Assembly (NCBI GenBank): GCA_035448545.1
Contig: DAOTJE010000001.1
Span: forward strand, 248,001-312,000
DNA: 64,000 nucleotides
Source: Anaerobaca sp035448545
GTDB lineage: Bacteria; Planctomycetota; Phycisphaerae; Sedimentisphaerales; Anaerobacaceae
Reading direction: 5' to 3'
Positions 24,260-32,289 of this stretch are shown one piece after another; position 1 is the stretch's first letter; every line of letters begins with the position of its first letter. A program made the position numbers and the translations under genes. Below the pieces are notes generated by a model that was given only the letters and a program-made list of their open reading frames with translations, made no database searches and was not told the origin of the DNA.

Positions 24260-24751
24260 ATGGTTTGCCGAAGGGCGTTCACGCTGATCGAAGCGACGAT
24301 CGTGGTGATGGTGCTGGCGGTCGTAGCGGCGGTTGTCGTACCCCGGTTCAGCCGGGCGGGCATCGCCGAGAATCGGATGGACGATCTGTGCAACCACCTC
24401 CAGTTGCTGCGTTCGCAGATCGAACTTTACAAGGTGCAGCACGGCGACAGGCCGCCGATGCGATCGGCCGACGGCTCGATCGTTTGCGATCTGGGATTCG
24501 ATCAGATGCTCTATTGCACCGACGCCGACGGGACCGTGAAGACAGACCGGCCACGGACCCGGCGGGACGAGGTGTTCCGCTATGGTCCGTATCTCGAAGA
24601 GGTTCCCGCCAATCCGTTCAACGGCAGCGGGACCATCGTTGTGGTGCGTGACCGGAAGGACGTTCCCGTTCCGGGAAACGCCGGCTGGGCCTATGTGCCC
24701 GAGACCGGCGAGATCTTTGCCAACGACAGCGTTCACCATGCGGGCTTGTGA
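24260..24751 (+). CDS. prepilin paralog (GspG-like)
   Basis: 163 residues, with prepilin site RA|FTLIE (alanine instead of glycine at -1) and the helix ATIVVMVLAVVAAVVVPRF. HLQLLRSQIELYKVQHGD and YGPYLEEVPANPFNG..., GWAYVPETGEIFAND match the preceding pilin closely, showing a tandem duplication. The ribosome site GAGGAGGG is strong. The 177-bp gap before it contains no gene. Alanine at -1 is tolerated by some prepilin peptidases. Confidence 0.88.
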   Translation: MVCRRAFTLIEATIVVMVLAVVAAVVVPRFSRAGIAENRMDDLCNHLQLLRSQIELYKVQHGDRPPMRSADGSIVCDLGFDQMLYCTDADGTVKTDRPRTRRDEVFRYGPYLEEVPANPFNGSGTIVVVRDRKDVPVPGNAGWAYVPETGEIFANDSVHHAGL

Positions 24752-24843
24752 TGCGTCGAAACGAAGAACATTCTCCGAAGGGCTCCGTGCCCATTCGGTT
24801 TACCCATACACGGCGGTGTGCTGTGTGAATCGAAAGGAAGACC

Positions 24844-25347
24844 ATGTGTAGAGGGAGAGCCTTCACGCTGGTGGAGATTCTGGTCGTGGTCGTTCTGCTG
24901 GGTATCGTGGCGGCCGTGGTCATTCCGGCGGTTGCGAACAGCGGCACCTCGGCGCGGGCCACGACGCTGGCAACCAGCCTCAACATGCTGCGGCGGTTCG
25001 TGTTGGTGTACACCAGCCATCATCTGGAGGTGGCGCCGGGCTATACGGCCGGTCCCGGCTCGGCGGTGGATGCCGCGGTCTTTGCCGATCAGGCGCTGCT
25101 GTCGAGCAACGCCGAGGGACAGACCGCCCCGCGAGGGACCATCGGCTTCAAATACGGACCGTATCTGTCGAAGATTCCGACAAACCCGTTCAACGGCCTG
25201 GCGACGATCCAGATGCTGGCCGATGGACAGGATTTCCCGGCCGCCGCCGACAACAGCCATGGCTGGATCTACAAGGCGCAGACGGGCGAAATCCGACCCG
25301 ACAACTCCGGTACGGACGACGCGGGAAGAGCATACTATGACTATTGA
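24844..25347 (+). CDS. prepilin paralog (GspG-like)
   Basis: 167 residues; leader MCRGRA, site RA|FTLVE, helix ILVVVVLLGIVAAVVIPAV. The body has NMLRRFVLVYTSHHLEVAPGY in place of the RSQIELYKVQH helix, but retains KYGPYLSKIPTNPFNGLAT and HGWIYKAQTGEIRPDN. It is the most divergent of the three paralogs. Its 3' end overlaps the next gene by 11 bp, showing a shared transcript. Confidence 0.88.
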   Translation: MCRGRAFTLVEILVVVVLLGIVAAVVIPAVANSGTSARATTLATSLNMLRRFVLVYTSHHLEVAPGYTAGPGSAVDAAVFADQALLSSNAEGQTAPRGTIGFKYGPYLSKIPTNPFNGLATIQMLADGQDFPAAADNSHGWIYKAQTGEIRPDNSGTDDAGRAYYDY

Positions 25348-25771
25348 TCCCAATCGACGAGGCATCGCGGTTCGGCGCGGTTTTACGCTGGCCGAGGCGA
25401 CGTTCGCGATCGTGCTGCTGGGGATCGCCGCCACGGGTGTGCTGCTGCCGTTTGCGGGCGGTGCGACCGTCCAGGCGGAAGGCGTGCGCCGCACGCTCGG
25501 CACGAGGCTGGCCAACGACCTGATCGAGCGGATCGTGAGTACCCCGTTCGACGACATCCTGGGCCTGTACGCCACCCACCTCGAATCCGAGGGGCAGGTA
25601 GGCGACGGCACCGATCCGATGTATGCCGAGTACAGCCGGCAGGCCTCGTGCAAATCCGTCCGTGTGCCCGGCCAGAGCGACGACGCTGCGCCGAGATTCA
25701 TCCTCGCCAGGGTCTGCGTGGCGTATCGGGGGCGAAATGTGGCGACGATCTATCGTCTGATCAGTAAGTGA
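25337..25771 (+). CDS. minor prepilin (PilV/GspI-like)
   Basis: 144 residues with leader up to RRG|FTLAEATFAIVLLGIAATGVLLPF. The FTLAEA form and ATGVL helix are characteristic of PilV/GspI-type minor pilins. The remainder (RLANDLIERIVSTPFDDI, ARVCVAYRGRNVATIYRLISK) is short. It starts inside the preceding pilin gene, with GGAAGAG as ribosome site. Confidence 0.82.
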   Translation: MTIDPNRRGIAVRRGFTLAEATFAIVLLGIAATGVLLPFAGGATVQAEGVRRTLGTRLANDLIERIVSTPFDDILGLYATHLESEGQVGDGTDPMYAEYSRQASCKSVRVPGQSDDAAPRFILARVCVAYRGRNVATIYRLISK

Positions 25772-25926
25772 GTCCAGTGATTTGAATTGAGGCGGACTCC
25801 TATCCGATTGCGGGCGGCGATTCACGGGGGGAGCGGATTGACATCCGCGCCCTCTTGTCATGTCGAGGCCCGGCAGGGCGGCCAAGGCGTCCGAGGGTAG
25901 AACGGCACGTGCCGGACAAAGATCGC

Positions 25927-26559
25927 ATGAACCGAAACGGGAACATCAAGGCGTTTACGCTCGTCGAGTTGCTGGTGACCCTAGTCATCACCGGGATCAT
26001 CCTGTCGGCCGTCGCGACGCTGGCCTACGCGATGAGCAGTGCGGCCAGGGCCGGCGGCGATGCGGCGCTGTCGCAGGGCCAGCTTCGCCTGGCGACGTTG
26101 CGCATTCTCGACGTGGTTCAAAACTGCCGGATGGTCCTGACCGCATCCGACACCGAACTGGCGATCTGGCGCAGCGACTACAACGCCGACGGGCGCATCA
26201 ACGTCAACGAGCTGGTCTTCCTCGACTGCGCCGCGACGCACGATGCGCTTTGCCTGGTGCGTTCTTCTTCCGCCAGCAATCCGGAGGTGACCTTCAGTGG
26301 AGGTGTCCTTTCGGTCAGTCAGGCCGATGTGATGAACAGTTATGCGGGCGTTTCCCAGCCGCTCCTGTCTGAGTGCAACAGCGTGCAGTTTGGCTGGGAT
26401 GTTGCTCCTCCGTCGACCCGGCGGGTGACGATCGCGTTTGAGCTGACCCAGAACGACGGCGTTCACAAGTACGAGATCGAGGCGGCCCTGCGGGCCTGGG
26501 CCGGCCACCTGCTGAACAACACGGCCGACGGGCTGGTAACCGAGGACGATGATGAGTAA
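25927..26559 (+). CDS. minor prepilin (PilW/GspJ-like)
   Basis: 210 residues; KA|FTLVELLVTLVITGIILSAVATLAYAM forms the cleavage site (alanine at -1) and membrane helix. The LRLATLRILDVVQNCRMVL and RRVTIAFELTQNDGVHKYEIEAALRAW segments fit the PilW/GspJ class of minor pilins. NADGRINVNELVFLDC resembles a dockerin/EF-hand-like DxDxR loop. The start at 25927 gives a normal leader; an earlier in-frame ATG (25855) would add 24 unlikely residues. It overlaps the next gene by 11 bp. Confidence 0.82.
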   Translation: MNRNGNIKAFTLVELLVTLVITGIILSAVATLAYAMSSAARAGGDAALSQGQLRLATLRILDVVQNCRMVLTASDTELAIWRSDYNADGRINVNELVFLDCAATHDALCLVRSSSASNPEVTFSGGVLSVSQADVMNSYAGVSQPLLSECNSVQFGWDVAPPSTRRVTIAFELTQNDGVHKYEIEAALRAWAGHLLNNTADGLVTEDDDE

Positions 26560-28222
26560 GCGACCCCGGACAACTCGATCTTCCCGCAAAGGCGTGGCGC
26601 TGCTGCTGGTCCTGGGCATCATCATGGCGATCACCCTGTTGTCGCTGGGGTTCATCGCCCGCTGTGACATGGAGTTGGCCTCCGGGCACAACATGGCCGT
26701 TCGCACCGAGTTGGATCAGGTGGCGGTCTCAGCCCTGGAACACGCCCGCGGATTGCTCCTGAATCCACAGGACGCCGAAGGTCCGTTCTGGACCGGGGGC
26801 ACGATGCGCCAACTCGACCCGAACACGAACGATTTCTATGACGTGACCGTTGCCGCCGATCCGAGCGACGAATGTACCTTCGATGTCACGTGTGAGGCGT
26901 ATCGGCTCTGCGGAGGCGAGAAGGTGGCCACCCGCGCCCTGGCCGCCGTCGTTCGCCTGGACCCCGCCATCGGCATCTGGAGCGGAACCGATCTGTCCTT
27001 TCGCGCAACCTGGAGCATGATCGGCGACGTGTACACGCCTGGGACGTTCACCAATCTGGGTGCTGCCGGGGCCGTAGACGGTGACCTCTTCGCCGGCGCC
27101 CTGAGCGGAGGCATTGTCGGAACGTATAAGGGTGCCGGGAGTCTGGCACTGACGTGGCCCCCCGTGACGGCGAGCTACAGCCATCCGGACTACGTGACCT
27201 CCTCCATTGGACCCGGCACGGTCAGCGCCGGAAGCTACAGCTCGCCAAAGATCTGGCGGTGCGACGGGGATTTGACCCTCAGCGGGGCGGTTGTCGTCAA
27301 CGGCATGTTGCTGGTAGAGGGCGATCTCGTCATCAAAGGCAGTGGAGCAAGGCTCACCGCCGCCAAGAACCTGCCGGCGGTGTATGTGACCGGGAACCTC
27401 ATCCTTCACGGCGCCACCAGCCTTCAGATCGAGGGCCTTGTCTGTGTGGACGGCGACGTTCTCGTGGGACATGGCACCAAGGCTCAGATCCGCGGCGCGC
27501 TATTCGCCGCTGGCGAGATCTCCGAGGCCGCGATTGATTCCGCCGGGTTCCCCAACGAGGCTATTTTGCGGAACATACCGACGTGGCCCGGCAACGGCTT
27601 GCTGGAACTCGATGGCGAGGACCAGTACGTTCAGACGCTGGACGATGAAACGACTCTGCAACTGACCGGCGACTACACACTGATGGTGTGGCTCAAGCCC
27701 GAGCTCGTTCAGAATCCGTGGGCCGGAGTCCTCTGCAAGACTGATCCAACCGGAAGCGTGAACCACTGGGTGCTTCAGTTCGACGAATCTGCTTCCAGAC
27801 TCATTGTCCTGCACGGGACAACCGCAACCAGGTGGGACACGGGAATCACGTTGGCTGATTTTGCCGACGGGGGGCACGGTGTCAGTGTGATCCGCCGGGG
27901 AAACGATATGAAGTCTTATCTCGATTGGGTCGAACGTGCCTCGGGCACCCTGTCGACGTCGCCTGGGATTGGAAAGGGGCACCTGAACATCGGCGCCGAC
28001 CGCACGGGTGATAATGTCTTCAAGGGACAATTGGACGACGTAAGTGTGTACAACGGTGCGTCCCTGATCGGGCGCTGGACCTTCTATTCGAGCGGCTCCG
28101 AGCTGAATGTGGTTGCATCGCCCACAAGGGCAGCAATCAGCACGTGGGCTTCGGGGAAGCGGGAAGACTGGAGCCCGGCGGGAGGGGCTTTTTTCCGAAG
28201 CATCGATTCCCGGCAAGAGTGA
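26549..28222 (+). CDS. PilX/GspK-like minor pilin fused to a beta-repeat and a LamG domain
   Basis: 557 residues. The N-terminus (RKGVALLLVLGIIMAITLLSLGFIARCDMEL) is the PilX/GspK type, with the G|VALLL site rather than FTLIE. After a 100-residue alpha/beta region comes a short-repeat beta section (about 235-330: DGDLTLSGAVVVNGMLLVEGDLVI, YVTGNLILHG, VDGDVLVG) like bactofilin/polymer-forming or right-handed beta-helix folds. Residues about 350-510 form a LamG/concanavalin domain (LLELDGEDQYVQTLDDE, TLMVWLKPE, GQLDDVSVYNGA). GspK/PilX proteins sit at the pilus tip and start assembly, so this predicts a lectin-like tip adhesin; that is inference. Tandem ATGs occur at 26549 and 26552. A terminator-like hairpin lies in the last codons. 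Confidence 0.83.
   Translation: MMSKRPRTTRSSRKGVALLLVLGIIMAITLLSLGFIARCDMELASGHNMAVRTELDQVAVSALEHARGLLLNPQDAEGPFWTGGTMRQLDPNTNDFYDVTVAADPSDECTFDVTCEAYRLCGGEKVATRALAAVVRLDPAIGIWSGTDLSFRATWSMIGDVYTPGTFTNLGAAGAVDGDLFAGALSGGIVGTYKGAGSLALTWPPVTASYSHPDYVTSSIGPGTVSAGSYSSPKIWRCDGDLTLSGAVVVNGMLLVEGDLVIKGSGARLTAAKNLPAVYVTGNLILHGATSLQIEGLVCVDGDVLVGHGTKAQIRGALFAAGEISEAAIDSAGFPNEAILRNIPTWPGNGLLELDGEDQYVQTLDDETTLQLTGDYTLMVWLKPELVQNPWAGVLCKTDPTGSVNHWVLQFDESASRLIVLHGTTATRWDTGITLADFADGGHGVSVIRRGNDMKSYLDWVERASGTLSTSPGIGKGHLNIGADRTGDNVFKGQLDDVSVYNGASLIGRWTFYSSGSELNVVASPTRAAISTWASGKREDWSPAGGAFFRSIDSRQE
28171..28194 (+). terminator. terminator-like hairpin inside the 3' end of the LamG pilin gene
   Basis: GAGCCC pairs with GGGCTT around an 8-base loop and runs into TTTTTT. 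It lies 28 bp before the stop codon. It may attenuate transcription into the GspH-like gene. The same T-run arm can pair with a downstream A-run copy (28287-28299). Confidence 0.5.
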
Positions 28223-28595
28223 AATGGCACAGCGGATGATCAGGTCCCAGAACACAAAACGGTTTATCGGTCCACTGGAGGCCGACGGGAAAAAAGCCCG
28301 AGTTGCAGCAGCCTGCGGCGGACGCGCGTGCGTCAAAGGCTTTGCCCAGGCCGCCTGTTTGACGCGACAACACGTAGCGGTTGAGAGGGCTTTTTTCAGG
28401 ACGTTGACCGCGTCGCAAGGCGCTTCTGACGCCTGTAGGGACTGCCTGGGATCTCGCCGCCGGATAGCAGACGGCGGTCGCGCCGGTGATCTTGCGGCGG
28501 CCGTGCGAATCCTCGCATATCTCGGCGGACCGGTCCGATCGCAGGTTAAGCCGACTTGCCGGCAGGTCGAAAGAGAAACGGAGGTAAAGTTGACC
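28223..28595 (+). other. non-coding, structure-rich gap inside the pilus locus
   Basis: No supported gene. Three related arms are seen: GGGCTTTTTTCC (28185-28196), its complement GGGAAAAAAGCCC (28287-28299), and GGGCTTTTTTC again (28387-28397). The middle copy can pair with either outer copy, each about 100 nt away. Between the second pair lies further potential structure, including GACGC-GCGT-GCGTC (about 28320-28333) and GGCGG/CCGCC. A strong ribosome site (GGAGGT) ends the gap. Confidence 0.55.
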
Positions 28596-29126
28596 ATGGG
28601 TAGGAATACGACAGCACAATCTGTTGGGCAGGCCGCAGGGTCTTGTGCCGGATTCACGCTGATCGAGCTGTTGATCGTCATCGTGATTCTGGGAATCTCT
28701 GCGGCGATCGCGGTGCCCATGATGTCTTCCGCGGCGAGCATGCAGATACGCGCCGCCGCCGGCATTGTGGCGGCCGACCTCGAATACGCCAAGAGTCTGG
28801 CCATCACCACGGGCCAGCGGCACAAGGTGGTGTTCAACGTGGGCAACGACAGCTACGAAATCCGCAAGGTTGTGGACGCGGTCGATGAGGCGGTCAAGCA
28901 CCCGATCACGAAGAAGAGCCAGTACGTGGTCAATTTCGCCACCGATGGAAGGCTGGATCGGGTGGAGATCGACAGTACGACGTTCACCGGCGATGCCGTG
29001 ACGTTCGATCCGCTCGGCAGCCCGGTAGGTTTGCTTGCTGAAGGTGTGGTGACTCTACATGCCGGGGATTTCACCCGGACCGTGACGGTCGAACCTGTGA
29101 CGGGATTCATCTCCGTTTCCGAATGA
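28596..29126 (+). CDS. prepilin (GspH/FimT-like)
   Basis: 176 residues; after a 19-residue leader the site AG|FTLIELLIVIVILGISAAIAVPMM is followed by RAAAGIVAADLEYAKSLAITTGQRHKVVFN and SYEIRK, the standard GspH/FimT start (A..L...L..AR..A...). The C-terminal part is beta-rich (FDPLGSPVGLL, TVTVEPVTGFISVSE). The stop overlaps the PilM-like gene by 4 bp. Being placed apart from the other pilins, next to pilM, it may be transcribed mainly with the assembly genes. Confidence 0.87.
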   Translation: MGRNTTAQSVGQAAGSCAGFTLIELLIVIVILGISAAIAVPMMSSAASMQIRAAAGIVAADLEYAKSLAITTGQRHKVVFNVGNDSYEIRKVVDAVDEAVKHPITKKSQYVVNFATDGRLDRVEIDSTTFTGDAVTFDPLGSPVGLLAEGVVTLHAGDFTRTVTVEPVTGFISVSE

Positions 29127-30286
29127 GTGATTTTGATATGCGACTGTCCCACTGGATAAACAGGAAAGAGAAGATCCTGCCCATCGGGCTGGACATCGGA
29201 CACAGTGTCGTCAAGATGATCCAGTTGGCGGTGTCCGACGATGGGGTTCGGGTGCTTGCTGCCGGCAGAGCGGTCGTCGGTCTGAATGATATGAGCGACG
29301 ATAACGCATGGCGACAGCGGGTGGCGCCGGCCATTCGGCGTCTGCTGGCCGAGGGCGCCTTCAAGGGAAGGGATGTCGTCACAGCCTTGCCGGCAGACAA
29401 GCTGAGAATCACCTCGGTGAGGCTGCCCGAGATGCCGAATGAGGAGGTGGAGCAGACGCTTCGCAAAGAGGCGGCCCATCGATTCGCGCTGAACCCGAAG
29501 ATCGACGCCATCAGCTATGTGCTGGCGGGGAACGTGCGACAGGGTGACGAACTCAAGAACGAATACATCCTGTTCGCCAGCGACGATGAGGCGATCCGCG
29601 GTCATATTGCCCTTCTGGAAGAGGTCGGCCTGCAACCGACGGGCATCGACGCATCGCCCTGCGCGCTGTTTCGTTGTTTTGAGCGGGTGATGCGGCGCCA
29701 GGAGGACAAGGAACGCACCATCATGTTCCTGGATGTCGGGCATCGGTACACCACGATCGTCCTGGGGCGGGCCGGCGAGATTTGCTTCGTCAAGCAGATG
29801 GCGTTCGGGGCCGCCCGGTTCGCAGAAGACATCGCGGCCAAGCTGTCGATCTCGGTGACCGATGCGGAGGCCTTGCGCCGCCAGATGATGTCCGACGACT
29901 CGGTCGATGCGGCGACGCGCCGGCTCGTCGTTGACACGCTGCACGGCACCGCGGAGCAACTGGCCGGAGAGATCTCGTTGTGTCTTCGGTATTACACGGT
30001 GACGTTCCGGGGCAAACGAGTCGAGCGGGCTCTGATGGCGGGAGGTGGTGTCCACGAGGAGGCCTTGCTCAGCGTGATGAGGCACCACCTGGCCATTGAA
30101 ACGGACATCGCCGAACCGCTGCGCGGGTTTGATCTGACGTCGGTCGGGGTCGCGATGGAAGACCTGTATCCGGCGGCGGACTTCTCGCTGGCGGTCGGGC
30201 TGTGCCTCAAGGGATGGGGCGCTTCCACCGTGTCCCTGGTGAAATCGGATGTCGGACTGGAATCCATACTGGAAGGTGCATCCTAG
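29123..30286 (+). CDS. pilM: type IV pilus assembly protein PilM (actin-like)
   Basis: 387 residues of the actin-like ATPase that, with PilN/O/P, joins cytoplasmic ATPases to the secretin. LPIGLDIGHSVVKMIQL is the phosphate-1 motif, VVTALPADKLRITSVRLPEMPNEEVEQTLRKEAA is the PilM/ComA-type block, MFLDVGHRYTTIVL is phosphate-2, and LMAGGGVHEEAL the adenosine motif. The first 14 residues (MSDFDMRLSHWINR) are a likely PilM extension. It overlaps upstream (4 bp) and downstream (1 bp) genes, showing tight coupling. Confidence 0.88.
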   Translation: MSDFDMRLSHWINRKEKILPIGLDIGHSVVKMIQLAVSDDGVRVLAAGRAVVGLNDMSDDNAWRQRVAPAIRRLLAEGAFKGRDVVTALPADKLRITSVRLPEMPNEEVEQTLRKEAAHRFALNPKIDAISYVLAGNVRQGDELKNEYILFASDDEAIRGHIALLEEVGLQPTGIDASPCALFRCFERVMRRQEDKERTIMFLDVGHRYTTIVLGRAGEICFVKQMAFGAARFAEDIAAKLSISVTDAEALRRQMMSDDSVDAATRRLVVDTLHGTAEQLAGEISLCLRYYTVTFRGKRVERALMAGGGVHEEALLSVMRHHLAIETDIAEPLRGFDLTSVGVAMEDLYPAADFSLAVGLCLKGWGASTVSLVKSDVGLESILEGAS

Positions 30287-31008
30287 TGAAAGAGATCGAT
30301 TTTCTTCCAGAATGGCATAGAGAAGGCAGACGTCGCCGCCTTCACATGAGGCGGCAATATGCCGCGCTGATCGTCTTGTTTCTGGCCTTGGTGACATACA
30401 ACGCGGTAGCCACGCACAGGATCGCGCGCGCCAACGCGGATCTGGCCAGGCTGGAGGACCGACGATTCTGGGCGGAAGGTCTGGTGCATGAGTACAACAT
30501 GGTCACACAGCAGTTGGCCGCCCGCCAGGCCAAGGTCGCGTTGATGGAGCAGGTCGATGCGCGCATCGACCTGGCGGCGGTGCTGGCAGAGATCAGTTAC
30601 ATCATCGGCGACCGGGTGCTCTTGAGCCGTCTGGAGTTCACGTCGGAGCCCCTGGCCGCTGCGGAAAAGACCTCGGAACGGGACAAGACCGCGGTGCGTA
30701 GCGCCAGCCCCTCGCGTGCGACCGCCAAGACGGCCTCTCTGGGGAGGGTGCGGTTTCGGGTGGCCCTGGCGGGAATCGCGGTCGATTCGGCCGAAGTGGG
30801 GGCGCTGGTCCGTCGGTTCGAAGAGTCCCCGTACTTCCAACTGGTCCATCCGCTGTATCGCGACAACACGATTCAGATTGGTACTGGCGAATCGTCGGGT
30901 TCGCGTACGAGTGAGAACGAGGCCCGACGTGTGGAGACGCGCTCGATCAGTGTCACGGAGTTTGAGATCACGTGCTATCTGGCCAACTATGAGGAGCGGG
31001 ACACGTGA
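30286..31008 (+). CDS. pilN: PilN-like inner membrane assembly protein
   Basis: 240 residues starting at a GTG that overlaps the pilM stop (TAGTG). It has the PilN layout: a short cytoplasmic peptide (KEIDFLPEWHREGRRR) that in relatives binds PilM, one membrane helix (YAALIVLFLALVTYNAV, about 23-39), a coiled-coil region (ANADLARLEDRRFWAEGLV...), then a ferredoxin-like domain (LLSRLEFTSEP..., VRFRVALAGIAVDSAEVGALVRRFEESPYFQLV). An unusually long Ser/Thr/Arg-rich linker (about 125-155) separates strands. Assignment rests on layout and position. Confidence 0.78.
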   Translation: MKEIDFLPEWHREGRRRRLHMRRQYAALIVLFLALVTYNAVATHRIARANADLARLEDRRFWAEGLVHEYNMVTQQLAARQAKVALMEQVDARIDLAAVLAEISYIIGDRVLLSRLEFTSEPLAAAEKTSERDKTAVRSASPSRATAKTASLGRVRFRVALAGIAVDSAEVGALVRRFEESPYFQLVHPLYRDNTIQIGTGESSGSRTSENEARRVETRSISVTEFEITCYLANYEERDT

Positions 31009-31595
31009 TGAGCGAGAGACGATCCAATTCCTGGCTGAGTCGGCAGCAGTTGTGGGTGTTCGCCATCGGCGGCCTGTTCCTGGCGGACTTCGTCCTGTAC
31101 GGGTATCTGCCGTTACGCGAAAGGCTCCAGTCTCTGGGGCAAGCGAAAACGCGTCACCTGCAGTTGATCTCCACCGCCGAGGCGCACAGCCACGTGCTGC
31201 CGTCCCTGACCGCGCGACTGAGAGAGACCGATCGGTATGCCCGGAACTATGAGGATTGGATTCCCAATGAAAGTGCCCTGGGGCAATTCCTGGGACAGAT
31301 CGCCCGGATCATGACGGAAAACAACCTGTCGGACCAGGATGTGGTGCTCGGTCAGGAACAGGTCTCGGGTGACCTGATCTGTATACCGGTCCACATGAAG
31401 TGTGTGGGGAACCTGAACGGAATCTTCGGATTCTTCCAGGACCTTCAGAACCTCGGTCGGCTGGTCCGCATGGAGAAGACCACCCTGGCCAACACGAAGG
31501 CCTTCAACGGCAGCGTCGCCATGGAGGCGGACGCGGTTATCTTCTATCGGGCGCGGAAGACGCAGGACGCGAGCCTGTCCGCGAACCAGAAATGA
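31008..31595 (+). CDS. pilO: PilO-like inner membrane assembly protein
   Basis: 195 residues with a single N-terminal membrane helix (LWVFAIGGLFLADFVLYGYL), a coiled-coil segment and a small alpha/beta domain ending MEADAVIFYRARK. IFGFFQDLQNLGRLVRMEKTTL is typical of the PilO/GspM ferredoxin-like fold. It starts within the pilN stop (TGATG), with GAGGAG as ribosome site. The PilM-N-O-(P)-Q gene order supports the call. Confidence 0.78.
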   Translation: MSERRSNSWLSRQQLWVFAIGGLFLADFVLYGYLPLRERLQSLGQAKTRHLQLISTAEAHSHVLPSLTARLRETDRYARNYEDWIPNESALGQFLGQIARIMTENNLSDQDVVLGQEQVSGDLICIPVHMKCVGNLNGIFGFFQDLQNLGRLVRMEKTTLANTKAFNGSVAMEADAVIFYRARKTQDASLSANQK

Positions 31596-31611
31596 ACGGA
31601 CGCCGTGAACG

Positions 31612-32220
31612 ATGAAGCGTAATGCCGCCAATCCATTGGGCTCGGTTTCCCGGATGACGAGCCACCTGATCCGAGGTGGCAGGAAGACGGGCCTGGCGAT
31701 GGCGCTGGTGGTCGTGATGGCCGGGATGTGGTTCCGCGTCCTGACCGGCCAGAGACCGCGCGGGGTGGAAGCCGGTCCGAATCCCGCGTCGCAGACGGAC
31801 CAACCGTCGAAACAGGAGCCGCAGGTGCGCCTCGTCCACTTGCCCGTGGAGCCCGGGCGGCATGACCGCATTCACAGAGACTTCTTCACGACACAAGACT
31901 GGAGCGGCTTTGCCACGGTATCCCATTCACAGAGCACGGGTCCTGTTCCAGAAGTACAGCCAGTGACACCCACTCGAACCAATGACGTGATCGACAAATT
32001 GGCCAAGACCCTCAGGCTGGAGGCCGTGTTATGGAGTGCGGACCCGCAGGCGTTCGTCGACGATCGATTGGTACGCCTCGGGGATACCATCACTCTTCGA
32101 GACGGCTCCGAGACCTACGCATTCGAAGTAGTACAGATTCAAGAAAATGCCGTGCTTGTGACCTGCCGCGACCGACAGTGGACGCTGAAGCTGTCGTCGC
32201 CCACCGACGTAAGAAAGTGA
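31612..32220 (+). CDS. PilP-position membrane-anchored protein
   Basis: 202 residues. A membrane helix (GLAMALVVVMAGMWFRVL, about 27-44) is followed by a Pro/Gln-rich linker and a small C-terminal beta domain (EAVLWSADPQAFVDDRLVRLGDTITLRDGSETYAFEVVQIQENAVLVTCRDRQWTL), comparable with the homology-region beta domains of PilP/GspC that contact the secretin. Sequence similarity to PilP is not obvious by eye; the call rests on gene order and layout. Confidence 0.65.
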   Translation: MKRNAANPLGSVSRMTSHLIRGGRKTGLAMALVVVMAGMWFRVLTGQRPRGVEAGPNPASQTDQPSKQEPQVRLVHLPVEPGRHDRIHRDFFTTQDWSGFATVSHSQSTGPVPEVQPVTPTRTNDVIDKLAKTLRLEAVLWSADPQAFVDDRLVRLGDTITLRDGSETYAFEVVQIQENAVLVTCRDRQWTLKLSSPTDVRK

Positions 32221-32289
32221 CGCATTGGTCTTAGAACGATAATGAAATCAGTACAACCAAGCAGGATGTGGAAGAACAGGAGTAAGGTT

